This document shows positions 45,651 through 55,435 of a DNA stretch of 64,000 nucleotides, piece by piece (position 1 is the stretch's first letter; every line of letters starts with the position of its first letter). Origin of the DNA: Ampelocalamus luodianensis (lineage: Eukaryota > Streptophyta > Magnoliopsida > Poales > Poaceae); assembly GCA_036346255.1 (NCBI GenBank), contig CM070619.1, forward strand, positions 34,974,342 to 35,038,341, in the 5' to 3' direction. The notes beneath the pieces are model-generated. The model made no database searches, was not told where the DNA came from, and saw nothing but the letters and a program-made list of their open reading frames with translations. The translations under genes were made by a program, and so were the position numbers.

Positions 45651-46512
45651 TTCTCTACAGTTTTTGATGGAACCCTATTTAAAGTGAAAGTCGCTGTTTC
45701 TATAGCGTATCCCCGAATCGCAATGGAAGATCGATTGGCTCATCATTGACCGAACCATGTCCAATAATGTTCGGTTCGCTGCTCGCACACCCCATTCCAT
45801 TGAGGCGTTCCTGCGGAGTGAGTTGTGGAACAATTCCACACTTCTTTAGATGATCACCAAACTCATGGCTCAAATATTCACCTCCACGATCTGATCGTAG
45901 ACATTTGATTGTCTTGCCAAGTTGATTTTGTACCTTATTTTGAAATTCCTTGAACATTTCAAAGGATTCCGACTTATGTCTCATCAAGTAGACATAACCA
46001 TATCTGCTGAAATCATCAGTAAAAGTTATGAGGTACTGAAAACCACCTCTGGCCGACGTGCTCATAGGTCCACATACATCCGAATGTAAAAGGGCCAACA
46101 AGTCACTCGCACTTTGACCTCTGGTCGTGAAAGGTGCTTTTGTCATCTTGCCAAGTAAACAAGATTCACATGTTTCAAATGATTCAAAATCAAATGAGGT
46201 TAGAAGACCATCTTTATGGAGCTTCATCATGCGCTTCTGATTTATATGACCAAGTCGACAATGCCAAATAAAAGTGGGATTCATTTCATTGGGTCGAAGT
46301 CTCTTAGCATTAACGTTATAAATAGGCATATCTTCAAGATTCAAGACATACAATCCATTCACCAATGGAGCATGGCCATAAAGCATATCTTCAAAATAGA
46401 TTGAACAACAATTGTTCTTTATTCTGAATTCATAACCTTCTGCTCCTAAGCATGAAGCAGAGATAATATTTTTGCTTAAGGCTGGAACATAATAACAATT
46501 ATTTAGTTCCAT
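45651..46512 (-). pseudogene. copia integrase
   Basis: The frame 46512-45700 includes the pre-integrase zinc finger (WHCRLGHINQKRM with CESCLLGK), then LLHSDVCGPMST (first catalytic D) and SDRGGEYLSHEF (second D). The third acidic residue lies in the following NG-SE block, where the sequence shifts frame (gtgagttgtggaacaattcc region, about 45810) and part of the C-terminal domain is missing before SFLKVWG at 45613. Inactive but well recognisable. Confidence 0.9.
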
Positions 46513-46893
46513 AACTAATCCTGAAGGTAAAGCTAATGGTAAAGTGCCAACAACTAATGCAAAGAATCTTGCTCCATTGCCTCACGCCAAGATCAACATC
46601 TCCTCTTGTCAAACTTCTACTCCTTATTAGTCCCTGCATCGAATTGCAAATATGAGCAACCGATCCGGTATCAAATACCCAAGAACTGGTCAGAGAAGTG
46701 GCAAGATTAATTTGTATAACATTTATACCTAAACTGGAAGTCATACTTCCTTTGTTCTTTTCTTCCAAGTACTTCTTGCAATTTCTCTTCCAATGCCTAG
46801 TCTCATGACAATGGTAACATTCTGTGTCAGGCTTAGGACCTAGTTTAAGCTTCTTAAGCTTAGCCTTGAGACTCTCGATCTCATCTTTAGTCT
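46499..46893 (-). pseudogene. copia zinc knuckle and protease
   Basis: At about 46820-46765 the minus strand reads CYHCHETRHWKRNCKKY, a CX2CX4HX4C nucleocapsid knuckle. Then WVFDTGSVAHICNSMQGL (about 46690-46640) supplies the protease active site DTG. A frame change near 46590 separates it from the integrase frame. Confidence 0.88.
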
Positions 46894-47585
46894 TTCATTT
46901 GTCTTTTCCCTTTCCCGACTTACCCTTCTTCTTGAAGGCTATAGTCTTTTGAACCATCATCACATGACTGGAACTTTTCTTGATGCTCTCCTCAGCACCC
47001 TTAAGCATACCATGTAACTCGGTCATTGATTTCTCCATACCATTCATATGAAAATTCAGTATGACAGGCTCAAAGCTCGCAGGGAGCGATTGGAGAATCA
47101 CATCAGTAGCCAACTCTTGACTAAGGGAAAAACCAAGATTTTTCAAGCTCTCAATGAGACCAATCATCTTGATCACATGAGGACTGACCGGGTTACCTTC
47201 TGACAGCCTGCAAGAAAACAATGCCTTAGAGGTGTTGAACCTCTCCGCCCTTGCTTGATCCTGAAACATACCCTTCAGACTCACAATCATATTGTAAGCA
47301 TCCGTGGTCTCATATTGCTTCTGAAGATCAGAGTTCATGGTTGCAAGCATTAGGCAGTGCACATCGACTGCGTCATTGCAATGCTTCTCATAAGCATTCT
47401 TTTCATTCGAGTAGCATCGCACTTGGTTCCTCAGATAGGATTCTCTAGAACATATTCCTTCTTTTCTTGTTTGAGAACAATTCTCGATTACTTAAACTAC
47501 CAATAAAATTTGAACCATTCAACTTTTCCTTTTCAAGAATAGATCACAAATTAAAGGTAGGTGCAGAAGAAGTAGTAGGTGCCAT
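46894..47585 (-). pseudogene. copia gag
   Basis: The first ATG on the minus strand at about 47585 opens MAPTTSSAPTF, with an early stop, then ILEKEKLNGSNF, the usual copia gag start. The frame 47422-46895 carries the capsid core (MLATMNSDLQKQYE, SLKGMFQDQARAERF, FHMNGMEKSMTELHGMLKGA) and ends in the lysine-rich KKKGKSGKGK before the zinc knuckle. This gag type is the Angela/BARE kind. Confidence 0.9.
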
Positions 47586-48983
47586 GATCTACAACAGAAA
47601 ATATATGCAAAGATTTAGCACTATGTTTATGAAAGATCTTCTATTAATCACTTATGCTAGTTGTTATGTTCGACCAGTCTACGACCTGCTCGTATCACCA
47701 TACGACATGTCTGGGTCGAACTTAACTTAACAATAGATAACAAAAGATACTCCCACTATAAACCATGTTTCCCTCAAACAATATATAGTGAGTCCAAGAT
47801 CCATAAGTCATTAAGTTCTAGTGAGCTTTGGCATCACTGCTAGAAACCTAGTGATTTAAGGTAGGCAACCTCTTGCCAATCATATCGCATATGACTCTTG
47901 TTTGTTGGATGGCATCTTGATGCCCCGGCTACCAACACCATGCCTCAAGGTCCAAAACTATTTTGATAGCCTTGTCAAGTCAAACCAACACTATACATGT
48001 GGGTGTCCGACACCCACCCTATCTTATTCAGATAGTTAATGGCACCCTACTTTGGTAGACCTGCCAGTTAACGATCAAAATCGTGATAGGTGCAGCAATT
48101 GGAAAGGTATCAATTTTACTTAATTTTTCTTGAGGGATACTATTCTATCATGTCAAAAACATCTAATGATAAAACATGATTAAATAGCATAACAGGAATA
48201 ATCATAAACACTCACAGATAATCAAATTAAACTGTGAAATAGTATGGCCCTTAACATGTCGATCTCCACCAGCATGCTCCCTGTTCTCCGACCACCATGC
48301 TTGAAGTCTCCGACCGTATTCATCTACTAAGCACTTACTCCTTAAAGCTAGTAAAGAATTACATAGGATAATTTCAAGCATCACAAGTCGTTACGCAGAC
48401 CATTATACAATAATATGTAGCTCGATAGCTATCTCACAGCATGACACGCAGGCCATGAAAATCCATTCATGCATCACATACACAATGGACCATACTATTC
48501 ACATCAAACCTTGCAAAAACAAGTTATGCATAGAATCCAATTCTATCGGGCGACATGAACACATACTATCTATAACGCACGGTACGAAAATTTTTCCCGA
48601 GATATGAATCTCATTTACATATCCGAGCCATGGAAATCATCGGATTAATCATATCAACCCTATTCCGAACCAATCTGATCACTGCCTTGATACGACCACA
48701 CACTGCGATGTACTCCGATGGCGGAACTCCGACCGGTAGGAGTATCATGCAAGATAGTCGAAAAACAAGTCGAGCGAATCATATGGTGCTCTTAAAATGT
48801 GCCTCCTCGAAAAAACCCATCTACTATCGCCGAACAACGATCGATCCTATCGACCAGTGCCTAGATTGTTTCATCCATATGAAGCAATCTAGGCTATCAG
48901 ACCAAACCAGTAATAGATCCAATCTACTACTGCCACATATCCAATATATGCGACCGATCTAGATCAAAAACTATGCAGGATGA
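47586..48983 (-). other. copia 5' leader, no gene seen
   Basis: About 1.4 kb between primer site and gag. AT-rich, no supported frame, no strong repeat. Confidence 0.75.
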
Positions 48984-48994
48984 CTCTGATACCA
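48984..48994 (-). other. copia primer binding site
   Basis: Minus strand TGGTATCAGAG, one base after the LTR end at 48996. Confidence 0.92.
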
Positions 48995-48995
48995 C

Positions 48996-50590
48996 TAAAG
49001 GGATACGGGTAGGCTACGCTAGCAACAATCCAAAAATTCTACCACGTAAACCAGGATGTCAAGCAAGATAGATGATCACAGATCATTACCACCGAGGCGC
49101 AGTCGGCGTGAAGTAAAGTCGAGCAACCTAGTCCGACGAAGAACGCGCCGATGTAGTGGTCGAGAAGATCGCCCAACGCCCTTGCAATGATCGTCTCTCC
49201 AAAGAACCTCTCGCAGCCTTGTGAAGATCGCAGATCGCCCTCGCCGCAATGGCGATCGCGAGAGAGCCTCTACGGTATCCACACGTCCAGAGAAGGAACA
49301 ACCGTACGCCGATGTGCTAGCACCAAGTCGCACGGGGAAGCTCTCTCAAGAAGATGGCGGCTAGGGTTTCGGTCGAAAACAACTCTCGTCCTCTCTCGCA
49401 TCACCTATACTAGCCTCAAGCATCTCCTTATATAGTGCCCCGTGTCGGATTCTATCCGAACACGTTTTACGAATCGTATTCATACTGGTTTGTTCCATCC
49501 CATTAAGTGTGTGACCCATTAGGTTTATGTGTAATCGGTTGTGACTCGGAAACCCTTTCCGACCACGAGTCATAGCGGTCCCTAGCAGGACATAACGATT
49601 CCCGAATACACACAAATTATATCGGACGAACCTTAATGCAATATGATCTACAACTAGGTCCTCATCACTTACGACCAGGTCCTATCTTTATACGACTGGG
49701 TTCAGATTTGGTCACAACCAGTTCAGAACTCCTTACGACCGTGTTTCACCACTCGTGATTTCGCTCGATTAGTCTCGACTTGCTCGTATCACAATACGAC
49801 TTGTCTGGATCTGATCGAACTAAGCGACTTACTCTTGTATTCTCCCTTTGCCTCACGATATCTGGTTTGAACTCCAGGTGAGATAATGTGTCATCCATGG
49901 ACTGTTCAATATTTTCTCGATCGAGTTGTCAGATAACCTTACGTGGTCGAACACTTCGACCACTAGTGGCATGGCCATGCACTTTCTTTATCCGACTACT
50001 TAGAGGGGCCCAGAGACATCTCTCCCGTTATGCTAGGAGGGGCAAATCCCATATCCGACCAGTCACATCCCTCCGCATGTTTCATAGCATACCCGAAAGC
50101 TACCTTTATAACTACCTGCCATTCTGAGCAGCGTTTGGCAACCCCTAAGAGTGCTATTACACATGTAGGGAACCATGCTGATCTCAGGTCTAAGGATTAT
50201 ACATCATCATTGCTTGAGACCAACTAATGACATATAGAATCATAACAATCTCTATAGTGTCTCAAGGTGGGTCAATTCAACCCCATGTTCTCTAACATGT
50301 GTTTACATTATTGATTCGATATCCCTATATCCATAACCGGTGAAACATGATCATCAATCAATACATGTACTGGTCGTAGTATTACTGATGTTCCGATCAG
50401 TGACATTCGACCAGGGATACTTTTAGAACGACATCATATGAGTCGAAGAGTTTCACCAACAAGTCACATACTCGTTGATCTTCAGAACTAACGATTCATT
50501 CAAGGAACAGAATAACATTTATTCAAGAAATCATAAACATAGACGTGATACAATCATCTCTATGATTGCCTCTAGGGCATATCACCAACA
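48996..50590 (-). repeat. copia 5' LTR, uninterrupted (1595 bp)
   Basis: Intact partner of the split LTR at 35567-43627. It contains a stretch (49668-49815) with several ttacgacc and atacgac motifs, most of which is lost from the other LTR. Confidence 0.93.
49426..49435 (-). promoter_or_regulatory. copia LTR TATA box
   Basis: Minus strand ctatataagg followed by agatgcttgagg; the same block is retained at about 38793 in the other LTR. Confidence 0.75.
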
Positions 50591-50595
50591 CTATG

Positions 50596-51654
50596 ATCAT
50601 CTCCTGGTCATAAGATCTTCTACATCCAGTACTTAGTTGTAAGTTTTCCGACGACATCCTTCCAGTCGTAAGCTTTTTTACGACTATAAAATCCTAAAGA
50701 AGAAATCAGTCTCTGATTACCTTTAGGCGTTCCATCCTTTCCTCTGCGGATACCACCACAAGGATTTGAGGAGCCACCACATTGGGTGGTAGGGATTTCT
50801 CGCAAACGAGTTTGACTTGAATGTCAATCTCCGATTGTGGAAGATCTATGTAAATAGATAAAACATTCAGTAACCAGTTGGAGAACAACCAAAACAAGAG
50901 CTAAGTCGAAAATTCACTTACTCGGCTCATAATCTCCAGTCGGGTCTTGTGGCCCCGAGTACCTCCACATGGGAGGCACTCGCTTCTTCAAAGGGCTGAT
51001 GCGACGCGTGATGAAATCCTTCACCACGTGCCACCTGGTGAGTCCCTCTTTCTTCAATTCTTTTATGGCTTGAATGTAAAGGGCGATCCGATCAAGATCC
51101 CTCGGAGTCGAATCCCAGGAAGGAATCTTTTCGGCAGCCTTCCCCAAGAAACAAAGGCTTTCCTCGCTAGTGGTCTTCCAGTAAAACCACCTTTTCTTCC
51201 ACCCCGGCCACGATGACCGGGTGAGCATCTGAATATACTCCCTCGACTTGCCATCGTGGAGCTTCAAACCACAACTTCCGACGATCCCGGCTTGTCGGGC
51301 CATTCCATAATAATACTGGAAGAGCTTGAAGTCCGCTAGAATCCCCAAGTATGCCTCACACAAGTACACGAACACACTAAACATGGTGATGGAATTGGGA
51401 CCAAAGTTCACCAATTCCACCCCAAAGTGCTCAAGTACGAGCGTGAGGAAAGGGTGTGCAGGCAATCGGAAGCCGCACTCGTAGTACGAGTGGAAGACGG
51501 GGATTTGCCCAATCTCCCCTAACGACCAATGTTGCCTAGTAGCCGAAATCCACTTCACAAGTACCTTTTCTGGAATCTTCCTGGTAGTGACCGGAGCTTT
51601 CATCTTCGCCTTGTCCATCTCCGATTCAACCCACTAGGAAATGGTCTCGGCCAT
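50596..51654 (-). pseudogene. Tat antisense gene, N-terminal exons (gypsy-type transposase_28-like domain)
   Basis: The minus-strand frame 51618-50923 encodes IPVFHSYYECGFRLPAHPFL, LEHFGVELVNFGPNSITMFS, FVYLCEAYLGILADFKLFQY and WKKRWFYWK, which resembles the plant 'putative gypsy type transposon' domain (Pfam PF04195, from memory). The likely start is the ATG at 51652-51654, but codon 7 is TAG (51634-51636) where TGG is expected. A GT-AG intron of 76 bp (50846-50921, donor gtaagt, acceptor catag) joins in frame to exon 2 (50845-50721), which ends at another donor gtaatc. Function unknown; it lies antisense to gag-pol, before the 3' LTR. Confidence 0.72.
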
Positions 51655-51659
51655 TTTTC

Positions 51660-52225
51660 TCAGGAAAGGGGGATTTGGACTCAAAAGATTTTGAGGAAGA
51701 ATACGAGTTGGGTAGCGACGGAAAACGCAAGAGCTAGATAAACAGTTGGAGCAATTGGTGAATAGGTAAGAACCCTAAAGTCACCCCTGTGGTGAGTTTT
51801 TATAACCGCACGTTTGAACCGAAGCACCGTGGATGTTTAACAGTTGTCACCGCTTCGGGAATCGTCCCAACGGATAGATTCATGAGAGTCGGTTGGGATT
51901 CGTGGATTTGCCTGTTCAAGAAAGCCAAGGCTATCTTCACATCTCAAGCAAAATTACCTTCTTGACCAAGTCTTTTTCTGGTCAAATGAAATACTAGTTG
52001 GAAAAGTTTTTTCTTCCGATTACCATACTACGACCACTTCGTAGTCATAAGATTTTCTACGATTACCTCGTAGTCATAAGATTTTCAACAACTTTCCCGA
52101 CCAAGCATATTTCTGGTCAAATGAGATACAAGTCAAAGAGTTTTTCCTTCGAACATTGTTTTCACGACCACCTCGTGGTCATAAGATCATCTACAACTCC
52201 TTTCCCAAGTAAGTTACTTTCAATT
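51660..52225. other. region upstream of the antisense gene
   Basis: No coding frame supported. It includes gtttttataaccgcac near 51790 (possible minus-strand promoter area) and several cgtagtcataagattttctacga-like inverted repeats at 52018-52200. This would be the promoter side of the antisense gene. Confidence 0.5.
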
Positions 52226-52242
52226 GAAGCGGGGGGGCTAGA
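52226..52242 (+). other. Tat polypurine tract
   Basis: gaagcgggggggctaga immediately precedes TGACGAGG, the start of the 3' LTR. Confidence 0.78.
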
Positions 52243-52361
52243 TGACGAGGATCTAATAATTCTCATTTTATTATTTATCTATAATTCTTATTATGGGTAA
52301 ATATGACGTCATACGATTCTTAGGTATACCCCTTATAACTATAAGGGAGAAGCCAACCAGG

Positions 52362-52517
52362 TGATCGTAAGTCCTTCTACGACTACCTCATGATCGTAAG
52401 TTCTTCTACGATCGCCTCTGGTCGTATGTTCTTCTACGACCAGTACCCAGTCATAAACCTTTCTACGACTACCCCCTGGTCGTAAGTTCTTCTACGACCA
52501 GCTCAGCTACGACCACC
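52362..52517 (+). repeat. gtcgtaagttcttctacgac inverted-repeat array in the Tat LTR
   Basis: About five units of 30-40 bp, each pairing a gtcgta-type arm with a tacgac-type arm across about 8 bases. It lies in U3, upstream of the TATA box. Confidence 0.85.
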
Positions 52518-52750
52518 TTGTAATTAATTGGGTCCACTTGTTTGTAGGCTCAATTGATTACGGGATCTAAGCAGTCAATATACACTGTTATTCTCTAGAG
52601 TAACTGCACATAACACGCCATTATCTCTGACAAGTAACTGCCAGGCGACGTGGAGGGGTTACTACTCCGGTGATTACTACCATTGTTACGTTCATTATAC
52701 GGAATAATGAGGGCCTCTTGACCTGGAGGAACGACCATATCTCCACGCAT

Positions 52751-52758
52751 TATAAAAG
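52751..52758 (+). promoter_or_regulatory. Tat LTR TATA box
   Basis: tataaaag in gcattataaaaggactt, about 510 bp into the LTR, followed by the R/U5 sequence. Confidence 0.78.
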
Positions 52759-52931
52759 GACTTCAGTCAGAGAGAATAGAGGTAGAGACAATCGGGAGCA
52801 CAAGTATTAGACTTTATCTTGATTGTAACCAACATACCTAATACAATACACACAGGAGTAGGGTTGTTATTCTCTTCAGAGAAGGCCTGAACATGTATAA
52901 AAATCATCGTGCCTTTCTGTCTACATGATCA

Positions 52932-54154
52932 ATTGTGAAGACCTCCCGAATCAAACAATTTTGGGGAATATTGGAAAAAGGCAGAGAAAATGACATGTGG
53001 GACCCACTGGAATAAATAAATTTTGAATTAAAAGTATTCTAAATAATAGAAAAAGAGACTGACATGTGGGGCTACTGGTCTATGGACCAGGTCATGGAGA
53101 GATGCTAGTCCACGATGGACCAAACTCATGGAGAGGGGTTTGACCAAGGGTTGACTGACATGCAGGTCCCACAGGTAAGTGAGATATGGATCAAGGGTTA
53201 GGCTTTGTGTGGCTGACGGGTGGGATTTACACGTCAGAGAGAGGAGGAGGAATTGACAAGTGGGACCTGGTTGTCATGCCACTGACGAGCGGGGTCGACG
53301 GCGACATATGGCATGCATTGCAGGGAAACTTAACTGCAACATATCCTAAGCAACACCCATGTGTATAATACACTTGACAGATGTGTTGGTAGGTGAACCT
53401 CTAAAATTGGGAAAACTTCGTTTTTGCCACTAGGTTTGTCCTAGTGACGTGTGGGCCTGGCTAAAACAAAAATCTCCCAAATTTATAAAATTTTGTGATC
53501 CATTTACCATGGCCAATTACTCTGTAATAAGCTTTAGAAATGTAAAATAAAAAGAAATGAAGAAAAGATTGAGGGCGCAATACTCGAACCCACACAATCT
53601 GGACTTCGATAACCAAGCCAACAACCAACCGAATTAGTGCTGTTTGATGTGTTTTGTATTTTACGAATGTAAATAGTGCAATCGGCAGTAAAATCTTATC
53701 CCTTCATTGATCCAGATCCGGAGTTTGTTGGCCCAAGTCATCAACGTGCGCCCCCTCATTGGAAGGGCTCCACAAATTCCTGGCGGCGCTCTATCCTAGC
53801 TGCCGCCCGCCATTGCCCTCCCACCTTGCACTAGTGTATCCCGCTGCTACCATTTCCTCCCTCTCCCTCCCACCACCCGTGCTTCCAAGAGACCTGTAGG
53901 ATCCCACCCATTGCCGTGCCGGCCCTCCCCCCAGCAGCCTCACTGGTCGGTCCCCCTCCAATTAGATCGATGGACTTGATGCCTGCGGCTGTGGGACAAC
54001 ACTATATGGTTTGTTTCCCCTTCTAATCTTATCTGTTGGTTGGCAATTTCTCCATCCATTCCCCATTCGTATGCTCGATTATCAATTATATAATCTGAGT
54101 AATTTGGTAATTACTTATTCCAATACATGGTAATCCAATTAATGTGCTCTTGAG
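52932..54154. other. unclassified intergenic-like sequence
   Basis: No supported frame. It contains tgacatgtgggacccac (near 52990), gggaaaacttcgtttttgcc (53409) and, on the minus strand at about 53570-53640, a short tRNA-like piece with a gggttcgagtat box. None is enough to name an element. CT-rich sequence near 53850-53880. Confidence 0.5.
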
Positions 54155-54423
54155 ATGCCTATGGGGGTGGTCATAGTGTCGCGCCTGTGTGCTGATAACT
54201 ACTACTGGTGGTGTTGTCTTACTTACATCTTGATGCAGATATTCCTACGATTACTACTTCAAGTGTTTACACATGAGATTGTTCATAAAGTACCAAGCAG
54301 TCCAGTGACTATAGCTAGAGCCAAGCTGAAGCTACATGGGAGACTAAGGGAGACAACAGAGCTGGAGCCAAAGCAATGGAGGAGACCTGATGCGGCACTA
54401 AGCGAAGGGAGAAGAGAGCAAGG
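54155..54423 (+). other. possible pol-tail remnant
   Basis: The frame ends with a TIARAKLKLHG stretch (about 54310-54345) that resembles the TRARAK tail after integrase in some Ty3/gypsy elements. This is weak evidence; the frame may be chance. Confidence 0.3.
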
Positions 54424-54545
54424 TCTACGACCAGCTCGGCAAGATCTACGACCAGCTCAACAAGGCCAAGGGAGAAGAGGGCAAGGCCTACGACCAACTT
54501 GTGGTCTACGACCAGCTCAGCATGATCTACGACCAGCTGGTCTAT
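54424..54545 (+). repeat. minisatellite 1: ctacgaccagctc
   Basis: About six copies of ctacgaccarctYg at irregular 20-30 bp spacing. Confidence 0.85.
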
Positions 54546-54725
54546 AAACAACACTCGGTGAAAAGAGTACTTGTTATGAACAGTACTCGACGTAAACAGT
54601 ACTCGGTAAAAGTAGTACTCCTCGAGAACAATACTCGATGGAAACAATACTCGGCGTGAGAAGTACTCGGTGGGAACAGTACTCAGCGGAAGGAGTACTC
54701 GGAGGGAGCCGTACTCAGTTGGTGG
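54546..54725 (+). repeat. minisatellite 2: acagtactcggyg
   Basis: About ten copies of a unit of 17-18 bp such as gaacagtactcggYg. Confidence 0.9.
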
Positions 54726-54726
54726 A

Positions 54727-54838
54727 AGTGGTCGTAGACCATCTGGTGGTGATCGTGAGCCACCTAGTTGTGGTCGTAACCCACCTAGTCGTGGTCGTAG
54801 ACCATCTGGTCATGGTCGTGGACCACCTGGCACTGTAA
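54727..54838 (+). repeat. minisatellite 3: tggtcgtagaccatctgg
   Basis: About five copies of an approximately 18-21 bp unit with tggtcgtRRMccaYctRg, itself an imperfect inverted repeat. Confidence 0.88.
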
Positions 54839-55406
54839 AGGAGAAGCTATGTGTGGCACTGGAATCAATTTGTGATTTAGTTTCTATCTTCAAGATTGTG
54901 TCCGTTTAAAAGAGTCCAAGATGTAATGTGCCATATGAGCACGAGTTAGAGATAGAATCGGCCTTGTACCGTGCGTGTGTTGGTTTCGACCTGTGAGGAC
55001 CCGCGTTATTTAGCCCTAACCTCGTAGCAATAATCGGGGTTTAGCAGCGGTTAACCTTTTCTTAGTGGTGAGTTAACGATAGTGTTAGATCGCTCTTGAT
55101 TAGCTCAAGCATATCGCATCATTCATACACTCTCATCATTCAGCACAACAGTAGGATCAAGTCGGTAATTAAAATGCATTGTCATTGCATCAGATAAATA
55201 AATCAGCATTTGCGTTGCTTACATTAGTACAGTTTACATCAATCAACCTAGAAGCATATTACATCATTGCATTGGGCAGTATCCATGCATTTCCTTGTAT
55301 CCGTCTCTTCTTCAATGCATACTAAGCAGCAGCCCCAAGGACCATTCCCCCTAGAGCCTTTCCTTGCCCCCTCCTATTCGGTCTGAACCCCCTTTTTCTC
55401 AGCCTT

Positions 55407-55435
55407 ATGCAGCAGCAGCAGCAGCACGAGCAGCA
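55407..55435 (+). repeat. (cag) microsatellite
   Basis: cagcagcagcagcagcac and following, within the solo LTR. Confidence 0.85.

Larger units (their letters stand above)
35567..50590 (-). mobile_element. Ty1/copia element, Angela/BARE-like, with nested insertions
   Basis: Flanked by perfect 5-bp duplications ctatg (35562-35566 and 50591-50595). On the minus strand: 5' LTR 48996-50590, primer site, gag, protease, integrase, RT, RNase H, purine tract, 3' LTR. Integrase before RT is the copia order. LTRs open TGTTGGTGATATGCCC, as in Angela/BARE-type elements, but end in TA instead of CA. The 3' LTR is stretched to 8 kb by two insertions. Pol is nearly full length with one stop and two or three frameshifts, so this insertion is younger than the Tat host. 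Confidence 0.92.
17057..52931 (+). mobile_element. Tat/Retand-lineage Ty3/gypsy element, degraded and expanded by insertions
   Basis: Pieces in the expected Tat order are found in sequence: gag, protease with DGG, RT, RNase H, a second RNase H, integrase, a 3' region with tandem repeats, a gene on the opposite strand, purine tract and 3' LTR. The second RNase H and the antisense gene are known traits of the Tat lineage. Between the pieces lie foreign insertions (17918-18890, 28960-33823, 33867-34742, 35567-50590), and 22041-25572 is duplicated in tandem. No 5' LTR is recognised; the left end may be truncated at about 17057. Confidence 0.82.
52243..52931 (+). repeat. Tat 3' LTR (about 689 bp)
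   Basis: Starts TGACGAGG after the purine tract. It contains a repeat block, a TATA box and a U5-like end (caatacacacaggagtaggg near 52850, then a cctgaacatgtataaa stretch). The end at catgatca (52931) is an estimate; a 5' LTR for comparison is missing. Confidence 0.72.

Noticed and set aside
52932..54154. A MULE or Pack-MULE based on gggaaaacttcgtttttgcc at 53409
   Set aside because: No matching inverted end or 9-bp duplication could be found.
54424..54838. CRISPR-like array
   Set aside because: Units are directly adjacent minisatellites without unique spacers, in a plant retrotransposon context.
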